Below, piece by piece: positions 34,835 to 41,900 of a stretch of DNA of 64,000 nt. The number at the start of each line of letters is the position of its first letter. Position 1 is the first letter of the stretch. The stretch is from Nitrospirillum iridis (GTDB taxonomy: Bacteria > Pseudomonadota > Alphaproteobacteria > Azospirillales > Azospirillaceae), in the NCBI RefSeq assembly GCF_014205765.1, contig NZ_JACIIZ010000013.1, positions 175,850-239,849 on the forward strand, given 5' to 3'. The translations under genes were made by a program, and so were the position numbers. The notes beneath the pieces were generated by a model that was not told where the DNA came from, searched no databases, and saw nothing but the letters and a program-made list of their open reading frames with translations.

Positions 34835-35815
34835 TTAGGAAGCGTCGGCGCGTCCCTTTTCCACCTGTGACCTGATCCAGGCGTATGTCCGTTCCAAACC
34901 GTCGTTAAGAGCGGCGGTGGGGGCCCATCCCAGCTTTTCCTTGATGAGGCGGTTGTCCGAATTCCGGCCGCGCACGCCTGTGGGGCCGGGGATGTGGTTC
35001 TTGTTGATGCGTTTGCCGGCGATGGCGGCCACCCGGTCGATCAGGCCGTCGATGGTCACCATTTCCTCCGAGCCGATGTTGACCGGGCCCGTGAAATCCG
35101 ACCGCATCAGGCGCAACGTCCCCTCCAGGCATTCGCTCACATGCAGGAAGGAGCGGGTTTGCTGGCCATCTCCCCAGACATCGATCGTCCCGCCGTCGGG
35201 GCATTGCGCGATCTTGCGGCACATGGCCGCCGGGGCTTTTTCCCGGCCATCGCTCCAGGAGCCCAGCTCACCGAAAATGTTGTGATAGCGCGCGACGCGC
35301 ACCTGCATGCCATGGTTGCGACCGTAGGTCAGGTACAGGCGCTCTGAAAACAGCTTCTCCCATCCATATTCGCTATCGGGATGGGCGGGGTACGCGCTGG
35401 CTTCGACGCAATTCGGGTTGTCCGGGTCCTGCTGATTTTCCTGGGGGTAGATGCAGGCGGACGATGAGTAGAAAATCCGGCCACAACCTTGATGTCGCGC
35501 GGTATCAAGCACGTTCAGATTGATCATGGCCGAGTTGTGCATGATGTCGGCGTCGTGGGCGCCGGTGAACACGAACCCGGCGCCGCCCATGTCCGCAGCC
35601 AGTTGATAGACCTCGTCGAAACGCTGGTCGATGACGCGCCGGACCACGTCCTGTTCCCGCAGATCGCCAACGATGAAGTCGTCCGCGTCGCTTGCCTCAT
35701 AGCGCGGGAGCTTCAGATCAGCCCCCCGGACCCAGGCGCCCTCCGCCTTCAGCCTTTTGACCAGGTGGCTACCGATAAAGCCGCCAGCCCCGCAAACCAG
35801 AATTCGTTTGGTCAC
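34835..35815 (-). CDS. GDP-mannose 3,5-epimerase-like NAD-dependent epimerase
   Basis: About 326 aa from a GTG at 35815, so that the protein opens MTKRILVCGAGGFIGSHLVK; an ATG at 35857 would add 14 residues. It is an extended SDR enzyme. GAGGFIGSHL binds NAD. FYSSSACIYPQENQ carries the conserved Ser-Ala-Cys-Ile-Tyr segment of GDP-mannose 3,5-epimerase, including the catalytic cysteine. SEYGWEKLFSERLYLTYGR gives the YxxxK pair. RYHNIFGELGSW and GREKAPAA are further family blocks. The enzyme would convert GDP-D-mannose to GDP-L-galactose or GDP-L-gulose, matching the GDP-mannose made by ManC at the window start. No Shine-Dalgarno stands out at either start. Another NDP-sugar epimerase is possible but less likely. 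Confidence 0.85.
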   Translation of the reverse strand: MTKRILVCGAGGFIGSHLVKRLKAEGAWVRGADLKLPRYEASDADDFIVGDLREQDVVRRVIDQRFDEVYQLAADMGGAGFVFTGAHDADIMHNSAMINLNVLDTARHQGCGRIFYSSSACIYPQENQQDPDNPNCVEASAYPAHPDSEYGWEKLFSERLYLTYGRNHGMQVRVARYHNIFGELGSWSDGREKAPAAMCRKIAQCPDGGTIDVWGDGQQTRSFLHVSECLEGTLRLMRSDFTGPVNIGSEEMVTIDGLIDRVAAIAGKRINKNHIPGPTGVRGRNSDNRLIKEKLGWAPTAALNDGLERTYAWIRSQVEKGRADAS

Positions 35816-35919
35816 CGCAAAGCCATCTGTTCGAACCGGGCTGATCGCCCACCGCATCGTCAAAGGGCACCGGGCCCCATTGGCAAATCTGATGCCATTT
35901 AACCCTGGCGCGATGCAAT

Positions 35920-36663
35920 CTAATTGGGCGTTTTTTCAAAGGACTCCGATGAACGACAGCCCAGGAAGTCCGCCACAAAGGGGTTGGCCGGCCGCTCGCG
36001 CAGGTCCTGCGGCGTGCCCACCTGCTGGATAATGCCGTCGTTCAGGGCCACGATGCGGTCGGCCATGGTCATGGCCTCCACCTGGTCGTGGGTGACGTAG
36101 ACGCTGGTGGCGCCCAAGTCCTGGTGCAAGGTGCGAATCTCCACACGCATCTGCTCGCGCAGGCGGGCGTCCAGGTTGGACAGGGGCTCGTCGAACAGGA
36201 AGGCCTTGGGCGCGCGCACGATGGCGCGGCCCATGGCCACCCGCTGGCGCTGTCCGCCGGACAGGGCCTTGGGCCTGCGGTCCAGCAGGGTGGTCAAGCC
36301 CAGCTTGGCGGCGGCGGCGTCCACGGCGGCTTTGATCTCGGCGGCGGGCAAGCGGCGCTGCTTCAGGGGGAAGCTCATGTTCTCCCGCACCGTCATGTGC
36401 GGGTAGAGGGCGTAGGACTGGAATACCATGGCCAGATCCCGGTCCTTGGGGGCCAAATCGTTCACCAGGCGGCCATCGATGCGGATCTCGCCTTCCGTCG
36501 CTTCCTCCAGCCCGGCGATGAGGCGCAGCAGGGTGGACTTGCCGCAGCCCGACGGTCCCATCAGGGCCACGAACTCCCCATCCCGGATCTCCAGGTTTAT
36601 GCCCCGCAGCACGGGGCCACTGCCATAGTCCTTGCCGACATTGCTGAGGGTGATGGTGGCCAT
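35920..36663 (-). CDS. ABC transporter ATP-binding protein, MalK/UgpC type, C-terminally truncated
   Basis: 247 aa. The nucleotide-binding domain is complete: Walker [10 protein letters not shown] (36-44), Q-loop [14 protein letters not shown], signature LSGGQRQR (134-141), Walker [12 protein letters not shown] (155-165), H-loop VTHDQ (His192). CUT1-family ATPases are normally about 350-370 aa with a C-terminal OB/TOBE regulatory domain; this one stops after [11 protein letters not shown] with the unrelated tail [12 protein letters not shown]. The truncation lies at the junction with the polysaccharide region and the epimerase gene. ATP hydrolysis could still work, but inducer-exclusion type regulation would be lost. 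It is the last gene of a five-gene transport operon plus regulator, starting 16 nt after the permease stop. Confidence 0.9.
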   Translation of the reverse strand: MATITLSNVGKDYGSGPVLRGINLEIRDGEFVALMGPSGCGKSTLLRLIAGLEEATEGEIRIDGRLVNDLAPKDRDLAMVFQSYALYPHMTVRENMSFPLKQRRLPAAEIKAAVDAAAAKLGLTTLLDRRPKALSGGQRQRVAMGRAIVRAPKAFLFDEPLSNLDARLREQMRVEIRTLHQDLGATSVYVTHDQVEAMTMADRIVALNDGIIQQVGTPQDLRERPANPFVADFLGCRSSESFEKTPN

Positions 36664-36679
36664 GGGTGTCGGGGTCCTG

Positions 36680-37549
36680 TCAGCCCTTCACGGCGCCGGC
36701 CGTCAGGCCCTGCACCAGATAGCGTTGGATGAAAAAGAAGAAGGCGCCGACCGGCAGCAGCGCCAGCACGCCCGCCGCCATCATCTGCCCGAAATCGACC
36801 GAGAACTTGGAGACGAAGCCCAACAGCCCGGCGGGGAAGGTGCTGACGGCGGCCGATGAGTTCAGCATCAGGCTGAACAGCAGCTCGCTCCACGCCGCGA
36901 TGAAGACGAAGCCACCGGTGGCCGCCAGCCCGGGCAGGGTCAGGGGCACCACCACCCGCAGCACCGCGCCGAAGCGGGTGGCGCCGTCCATCATCGCCGC
37001 CTCCTCCAGATCCTTGGGCACGGCCTCGAAGAAGGACTGCATGAGGAAGGTGGCGAAGGGCGCGTTGAAGGCGGTGTAGACCAGCACCAGGCCCGACAGG
37101 CTGTTGGTCAGGCCCAGCGGCGACAGCAGGCGGAAGATGGGCGCCACGATGATGACCAGGGGGAACATCTGGCTGACCAGCATCACCGCCATCACGCCGG
37201 CCTTGGCGCGAAAGCGGAAGCGGGAGAAGGCGTAGCCGGCGGCCGACGCCACCGCGGTGGCGAACAGGGCCGTGGCGACCGACACGATCAGGCTGTTGCG
37301 GAAGAACAGGGGGAATTGGCTGTGGCGCAGCACCGCGGCGTAATGGTCCAGCGTCACCCGCGAGGGCCACAGCCGCACGCCCTCGCCATACATCAGGTCA
37401 TCCGGCGTGACCGAGACCTTGACCAGCCAGTACAGGGGAAAGAGGGCGAAGGCGACGTAGAGGGCCAGCGCCAGGGCGCGGGCGACGTAGAGGGCCAGCG
37501 CCAGGGCGCGGGCGACGTGGCCTGTGGTGCGGGCCAGGGCTCGGTTCAT
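36680..37549 (-). CDS. Carbohydrate ABC transporter permease, MalG type
   Basis: 289 aa with six predicted membrane helices. The EAA loop that docks to the ATPase is [20 protein letters not shown] followed by PLTLPGL, near residues 185-210. The C-terminus [20 protein letters not shown] is typical of MalG/UgpE-like permeases. The first helix contains a direct 10-residue duplication ([10 protein letters not shown] twice), encoded by a 30-bp tandem repeat at about 37452-37511, which lengthens the hydrophobic segment. It starts 4 nt after the end of the partner permease. Confidence 0.92.
   Translation of the reverse strand: MNRALARTTGHVARALALALYVARALALALYVAFALFPLYWLVKVSVTPDDLMYGEGVRLWPSRVTLDHYAAVLRHSQFPLFFRNSLIVSVATALFATAVASAAGYAFSRFRFRAKAGVMAVMLVSQMFPLVIIVAPIFRLLSPLGLTNSLSGLVLVYTAFNAPFATFLMQSFFEAVPKDLEEAAMMDGATRFGAVLRVVVPLTLPGLAATGGFVFIAAWSELLFSLMLNSSAAVSTFPAGLLGFVSKFSVDFGQMMAAGVLALLPVGAFFFFIQRYLVQGLTAGAVKG
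37452..37511. repeat. 30-bp perfect tandem duplication inside the MalG-type permease
   Basis: Two head-to-tail copies of a 30-bp unit starting GCGACGTAGAGGGCC, with a third partial copy after. It is in frame and duplicates [10 protein letters not shown] in the first membrane helix. It looks like recent replication slippage. Confidence 0.85.
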
Positions 37550-37553
37550 GGCT

Positions 37554-38444
37554 TCACCCCCGATCCGCGAAAGTCTGGCGCAGCACCATCACCGCCGCGG
37601 CGTAGGCCAGCAACAGCAGCAGCAGCACCGCCGCCACGGCGGAGGCGTAGCCGAAATCCAGCCGCTGGAAGGCCAGGCTGAAGATGTAGCTGGACAGGAT
37701 CTGGGTGGCGTCGGCCGGCCCGCCCTTGGTCATCACCACGATCAGTTCGGCGAAATTGGCCACCCACACGGTGCGCAGCATGAGGGTGATGGCGATGGTG
37801 GGCGCCAGCAGCGGCAGGGTGATGCGGCGGAATCGCGTCCAGGCGCCGGCACCATCCATTCGCGCCGCCTCATGGATATCCTGCGGGATGGATTGCAGGG
37901 CCGCCAGGAGGGTGATGGCGAAGAACGGGATGCCCCACCAGACATTGGCGGCGATCGGCCCCCACAAGGCCAGATGCGGGTCGGACAGTATATTCTCCGG
38001 CGTGGCCAGCAGGCCCAGCCCATGCAGCCACTGGGGCAGGGGCCCGATGACCGGGTTGAACAGCCAGGCCCAGGTGAGGCCGGACAGGAAGCCCGGCACC
38101 GCCCAGGGCAGGAACACCAGGGCCTGCACCGCGCCCCGGCCGGGGAAGGGCCGCTCCAGCAGCAGGGCCAGGATCAGGCCGAAGGCGAATTGCAGGGCCA
38201 CCGACACGCCCGTCCACACCACGGTATTGCGCAGGGCCGTCCAGAAGCCGTCGTCGTCCAGCATCTCCCGGAAATGGTCCAGGCCGATGAAATCGCCGCT
38301 CAGGGGATCCAGCAGGATCAAATCGTGGAAGGCGTAGGACAGACCGGTGACCAGCGGCACCAGCATGACCGCGCCGATCAGCAGCAGCGCCGGTGCGGTG
38401 TAGAAATAGGGTTCCAGCCTCAGGGCCAGGGCGCGGCGGCTCAT
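37554..38444 (-). CDS. Carbohydrate ABC transporter permease, MalF type
   Basis: 296 aa from the ATG at 38444, which forms an ATGA overlap with the stop of the binding-protein gene. It has six membrane helices, beginning YFYTAPALLLIGAVMLVPLV. The EAA loop is IHEAARMDGAGAWTRFRRIT followed by LPLLAPT, near residues 190-215. VFLPWAVPGFLSGLTWAWLF and the conserved GGPADATQILSSYIF block are typical of CUT1 (UgpA/MalF) permeases. It pairs with the MalG-type permease 4 nt downstream. The substrate cannot be read from the sequence. Confidence 0.92.
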   Translation of the reverse strand: MSRRALALRLEPYFYTAPALLLIGAVMLVPLVTGLSYAFHDLILLDPLSGDFIGLDHFREMLDDDGFWTALRNTVVWTGVSVALQFAFGLILALLLERPFPGRGAVQALVFLPWAVPGFLSGLTWAWLFNPVIGPLPQWLHGLGLLATPENILSDPHLALWGPIAANVWWGIPFFAITLLAALQSIPQDIHEAARMDGAGAWTRFRRITLPLLAPTIAITLMLRTVWVANFAELIVVMTKGGPADATQILSSYIFSLAFQRLDFGYASAVAAVLLLLLLAYAAAVMVLRQTFADRG

Positions 38445-39718
38445 TTGGCGCCTCCCGCCTGCACGCCCTCGGCCTGTTTGCGCCGGGCCTTGGTCAGATA
38501 GGCGGCCCACTGCTTGTTCATGGTGGCCGGGGTGATCAGGCCCAGCAGCGCCTGCTGGCTGCTGCGCACCACCAGGCTGTCGGCGAAATAGGCGAAGCCC
38601 GGCAGGTATGTGGGCATCAAGGTCGGCACCACGTCGGGGTCGGCCAGTTCCGCGAACCAGCCCTGATAGACGGGGCCGGCATAGAGCGGATCATGGGCGG
38701 CGGCGGTATAGACGGGCAGGGCGCCGGTCCGCTTGTTCCAGGCGATGTTGCCGGCCGGGCCGTTCAGCGCCACCACCAGATCCCAGGCCAGATCCTTGTG
38801 CGCCGACCGTTTGAAGATGGACCAGCCGGCGAATCCCAGGGTGGGATAGGCCTTGCCGTTGGGCCCCTTGGGCCAGGGCGCCACGCCGAAATCCTCCGGC
38901 TTCATGCGGGCCTTCAGCGCGATCAGGGCGTCGGGGTCCTGGTCCACCATGGCGCAGGCGCCGGTGTAGAATCCCGCCACCACCTCGTTGAAGCCCCAGT
39001 TGACGCTGTCCTTGGGCGCCAGGCCCTGCTGGTACAGGTCGATCAGCCAGCTGGTGCCGGCCACCCAGCCGGGATCGTTCAGCGCGCTGGTGCCGTCCTC
39101 ATGGAAGAAGGCGTTGCCGCCGGCGATGCTGGCCCCGAACATGACCCAGCCGTTCAGGCCACCCGGGCCGCCGCGCAGGCAGTAGCCGGACTTGCCCGGC
39201 AGCTGGGCGATCTTGGACGCGGCGGCGCGCAACTCGTCCAGGGTGCGGGGCGGTTCGCTGAGGCCGGCCTGGCGGAACACCGCCTTGTTGTAATAGAGAG
39301 CCCTTAAGTAAAAGCCATAGGGCAGCATGTAGGCGGTGTCGTCCACCGAGCGCGCCACGGCCAGGGCGCGTTCGTTCAAGCCCCTGGTCTCCGGCCAGCG
39401 GGCGAGATAGGGCTCCAGGCTTTCCAGCTGGCCATTGCCGGCATAGAGCGACAGCCAGCGGTCCGGCATCTCCACAACGTCGGGGATGTCGCCGGCCGCC
39501 ACCATGGTGGCCAGTTTCTCGAACGCCGACCCCCAGGCCAGCGACGTCACCTCCACCTGGGTGCCGGGGTGTGCGGCCTCGAATCCCGCCACCAACTCCT
39601 TCAGCGTCTCCGTCCGTTCCGGGCTGCTCAGCACTTCCACCAGCCGCAGCTGAGTGCCGGCCCAGGCCGGCAGCGCCAGCAGCGTCAATGTCAGGATCAG
39701 GGCCAGGGGCTTCAGCAT
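38441..39718 (-). CDS. Extracellular solute-binding protein, family 1 (sugar type)
   Basis: 425 aa from the ATG at 39718, chosen because it gives a clean signal peptide (MLKPLALILTLTLLALPAWA, cleavage after AWA). The mature protein shows family 1 blocks: LVAGFEAAHPGTQVEVTSLA, MVAAGDIPDVVEMPDRWL, YGFYLRALYYNKAVFRQAGL, and FGVAPWPKGPNGKAYPTLGF in the second lobe. It binds the substrate in the periplasm and delivers it to the MalF/MalG pair. The start codon shares its A with the stop of the PLP-enzyme gene (TGATG), so expression is coupled. It ends in an overlap with malF. Confidence 0.93.
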   Translation of the reverse strand: MLKPLALILTLTLLALPAWAGTQLRLVEVLSSPERTETLKELVAGFEAAHPGTQVEVTSLAWGSAFEKLATMVAAGDIPDVVEMPDRWLSLYAGNGQLESLEPYLARWPETRGLNERALAVARSVDDTAYMLPYGFYLRALYYNKAVFRQAGLSEPPRTLDELRAAASKIAQLPGKSGYCLRGGPGGLNGWVMFGASIAGGNAFFHEDGTSALNDPGWVAGTSWLIDLYQQGLAPKDSVNWGFNEVVAGFYTGACAMVDQDPDALIALKARMKPEDFGVAPWPKGPNGKAYPTLGFAGWSIFKRSAHKDLAWDLVVALNGPAGNIAWNKRTGALPVYTAAAHDPLYAGPVYQGWFAELADPDVVPTLMPTYLPGFAYFADSLVVRSSQQALLGLITPATMNKQWAAYLTKARRKQAEGVQAGGAK

Positions 39719-40914
39719 CAGCGGTCTTTCCGCGCCACCTGGAAGGCGCGGGCGAGGTCGGCCCACAGCGCCTCCGTCCCCTCCAGCCCGACATGCAGGC
39801 GGATCATGCTGGCCGGCACGCCGAAGTCGAGGGCGGAGTTGGGGCCGGCCGCCTGCACGTGCGTGACCAGCGCCGGCACCACCAGGCTTTCGTGCCCGCC
39901 CCAGCTGACCCCCAGGTGGAACAGGTCCAAGGCATCGCAGAAGGCAGGGATGTCGATGCCATCGTCGACGGTGAAGGAGAACAGGCCCGATGTCCCGGTA
40001 AGGCCGGGGGGCAGGGTCCCCATCAGGGCCGGATGATGCACCCTGGTGACATGCGCATGCTCCGCCAGCCGCCGCGCCAGGGTGAGGGCGGAGGCCTCAT
40101 GCGCCTGCATGCGGACGGGCAGGGTGCGCAGGCCGCGCAGCAGCAGCCAGGCCTCGAACGGGCCCAACTTGGCGCCGATATAGGGGCAGATGGTGCGACG
40201 GATGGTGGCCACCAGGTCCGCCCGCCCCGCCACCACGCCCGCCACCGTGTCGCTGTGCCCGCCGATGTATTTGGAGGCGGAGTGCAGCACCAGATCCACG
40301 CCCAGGGTCGCCGGCCGCTGGAAGACGGGCGTGGCCCAGGAATTGTCGATCAGGCTGACGGCGCCGTGCTTCCTGGCCAAGGCCGCCAGGGCACCGACGT
40401 CGTGCGCCTCCATCATCCAGCTGGTGGGGCTTTCCAGATACAGGATCCGGGCGCCGGGCAAGGCCGCGTCCACCGCCGCCAAATCGGCGCCGTCGACATA
40501 AGTGGTGGTGATTCCCCACTTCTTCAGCAGCGTCTCGAACAGGCGGTAGGCGTCGGGATAGACATGGCGGACACAGACGATACGGTCGCCCGGCTGGATG
40601 AGGGCCAGCACGGATCCTGAAATGGCGGCCATGCCGCTGGGGAAGCCGATGGCGTCATCCGTCTGTTCCAGCGCCGCCATCTTGCGCTCGAACTCCGTCA
40701 CCGTGGGGTTGGTGGTGCGGGAATAGACGTTGCGCGTCTGCCTGCCGGCATAGGTGTCCGCCATCTCCTGGAAGCTGGGGAAGGTGAACAGCGAGGTCTG
40801 GACGATGGCCGGCACCACCGCCTGATAGGCGTGCGCGCCGTCGTCATGGGCCACCAGCCGTTGGGCGCGGGCGACGGGATCTTCCGGGAAATCGGTCATG
40901 GGGGTTTCAGTCAT
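39718..40914 (-). CDS. Cys/Met-metabolism PLP-dependent enzyme (cystathionine beta-lyase/gamma-synthase family)
   Basis: 398 aa. YSRTTNPTVTEFERKMAALE and GFPSGMAAISGSVLALIQPG precede the PLP lysine Lys215 in LHSASKYIGGHSD, and DNSWATPVFQRP holds the aspartate that contacts the pyridine nitrogen (Asp190). The fold-type I family includes cystathionine beta-lyase, gamma-synthase and methionine gamma-lyase; the exact reaction is not resolved. Its start overlaps the regulator stop (ATGA) and its stop overlaps the sugar-binding protein start, so it is an integral part of the transporter operon. That link is unusual and hints at a sulfur- or amino-acid-containing glycoside as substrate (inference). 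Confidence 0.92.
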   Translation of the reverse strand: MTETPMTDFPEDPVARAQRLVAHDDGAHAYQAVVPAIVQTSLFTFPSFQEMADTYAGRQTRNVYSRTTNPTVTEFERKMAALEQTDDAIGFPSGMAAISGSVLALIQPGDRIVCVRHVYPDAYRLFETLLKKWGITTTYVDGADLAAVDAALPGARILYLESPTSWMMEAHDVGALAALARKHGAVSLIDNSWATPVFQRPATLGVDLVLHSASKYIGGHSDTVAGVVAGRADLVATIRRTICPYIGAKLGPFEAWLLLRGLRTLPVRMQAHEASALTLARRLAEHAHVTRVHHPALMGTLPPGLTGTSGLFSFTVDDGIDIPAFCDALDLFHLGVSWGGHESLVVPALVTHVQAAGPNSALDFGVPASMIRLHVGLEGTEALWADLARAFQVARKDR

Positions 40915-41645
40915 TGGGGGGACATGGCCTTGATGTCTTCTTCGACGATGGCGAGGATGCCCAGGGTCTTCATCCGTGCTGCCTCCGTATCGCCGGCGCG
41001 GATGGCGTCGAACAGCTCGCGGTGCAGGGCGAAGGACCGGCGGGCGAAGTCGGGGCGGTCGAACGGCTTGTCGAAGAAATGCTCGAACGTCTCGCGGATC
41101 TGCTCCAGCAACTGGCGGAACAGGGGGTTGTGGGTCGCGTCATAGATCGCCAGGTGGAATTCCAGGTCCTCCGGCCCCGCCGTGCCCTTGTCCAGGTGCA
41201 CGCGTTCCATCGCCACCAGCTTGTCCTCCAGGGTGGCGAGGTCGGCCGGCGTCGCCCGCCGGGCGGCCGCCTCGCTGGCCGCCACCTCCAGCCCCCGGCG
41301 GATCTCCAGGGTCTGCAGCAGCCGGTCGCGCAGGGCACCCGCATCTATGGTCAGTGAGACATGGACCGCGTCCGGCGACAGCGCCCGCAGCAGATAGGTG
41401 CCGCTGCCCTTGCGCGTCTCCACCAGGCCCCTCGCCTGGAACTGGCGGATGACCTCCCGCACCGTGGACCGGCCGACGGCCAACCGCTCCATCAGTTCCC
41501 GTTCCGTTGGCAGCTGATCCCCCGGCCGCAAGGCCGCCTCGGCTATGAATGCCGCCAGCGCCCGGCTGACCGCGCCGATGCGGTCGAGGCTGGGCAAGGG
41601 CCGCAGGGCAGCACCCGGGAGGGAGGGGGGAGTGGGCGGGTGCAC
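40911..41645 (-). CDS. GntR-family regulator, FadR/FCD subfamily
   Basis: 244 aa. The N-terminal winged helix has LPTERELMERLAVGRSTVRE followed by VIRQFQARGLVETRKGSGTY (about residues 45-85). The C-terminal all-helical FCD domain includes EDLEFHLAIYDATHNPLFRQ and FALHRELFDAIRAGDTEAAR, with the Asp/His residues that normally bind a metal and an acidic ligand. It is the first gene of the operon, overlapping the PLP-enzyme gene by ATGA, and probably represses it until a ligand such as an organic or amino acid is present. Confidence 0.93.
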   Translation of the reverse strand: MHPPTPPSLPGAALRPLPSLDRIGAVSRALAAFIAEAALRPGDQLPTERELMERLAVGRSTVREVIRQFQARGLVETRKGSGTYLLRALSPDAVHVSLTIDAGALRDRLLQTLEIRRGLEVAASEAAARRATPADLATLEDKLVAMERVHLDKGTAGPEDLEFHLAIYDATHNPLFRQLLEQIRETFEHFFDKPFDRPDFARRSFALHRELFDAIRAGDTEAARMKTLGILAIVEEDIKAMSPQ

Positions 41646-41709
41646 GTCACCTCAACGATGCCACTGGGCTGGGATGCCGCTGGGCTGACGCTGTCCCGAC
41701 GCCGCCCAG

Positions 41710-41727
41710 AATTGGTCTGACATCTGA
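41710..41727. promoter_or_regulatory. Candidate FadR-type operator upstream of the GntR operon
   Basis: AATTGGTCTGACATCT, 65 nt upstream of the regulator start, resembles operators of FadR-subfamily proteins (TGGT-NN-GACNA pattern with partial dyad). It lies in the 255-nt divergent region between the regulator and the decarboxylase gene, so it could affect both. Only pattern likeness supports it. Confidence 0.35.
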
Positions 41728-41900
41728 TGATTGGCGAGCATCGGGGGGCTGTCAAGCGCCGCTTGGCGTCGGGGCTTGGCGTTGGGCGCCCCGATGTGAA
41801 ATTTCTTTGAAACTTCTTTTGTGATCGGCCGGCAGGACATGGTTCTTTCTGCAGCCCCGCCTGCTATTTTCCCTGACCAGTTCCCACGGAGCCCGCCCAG

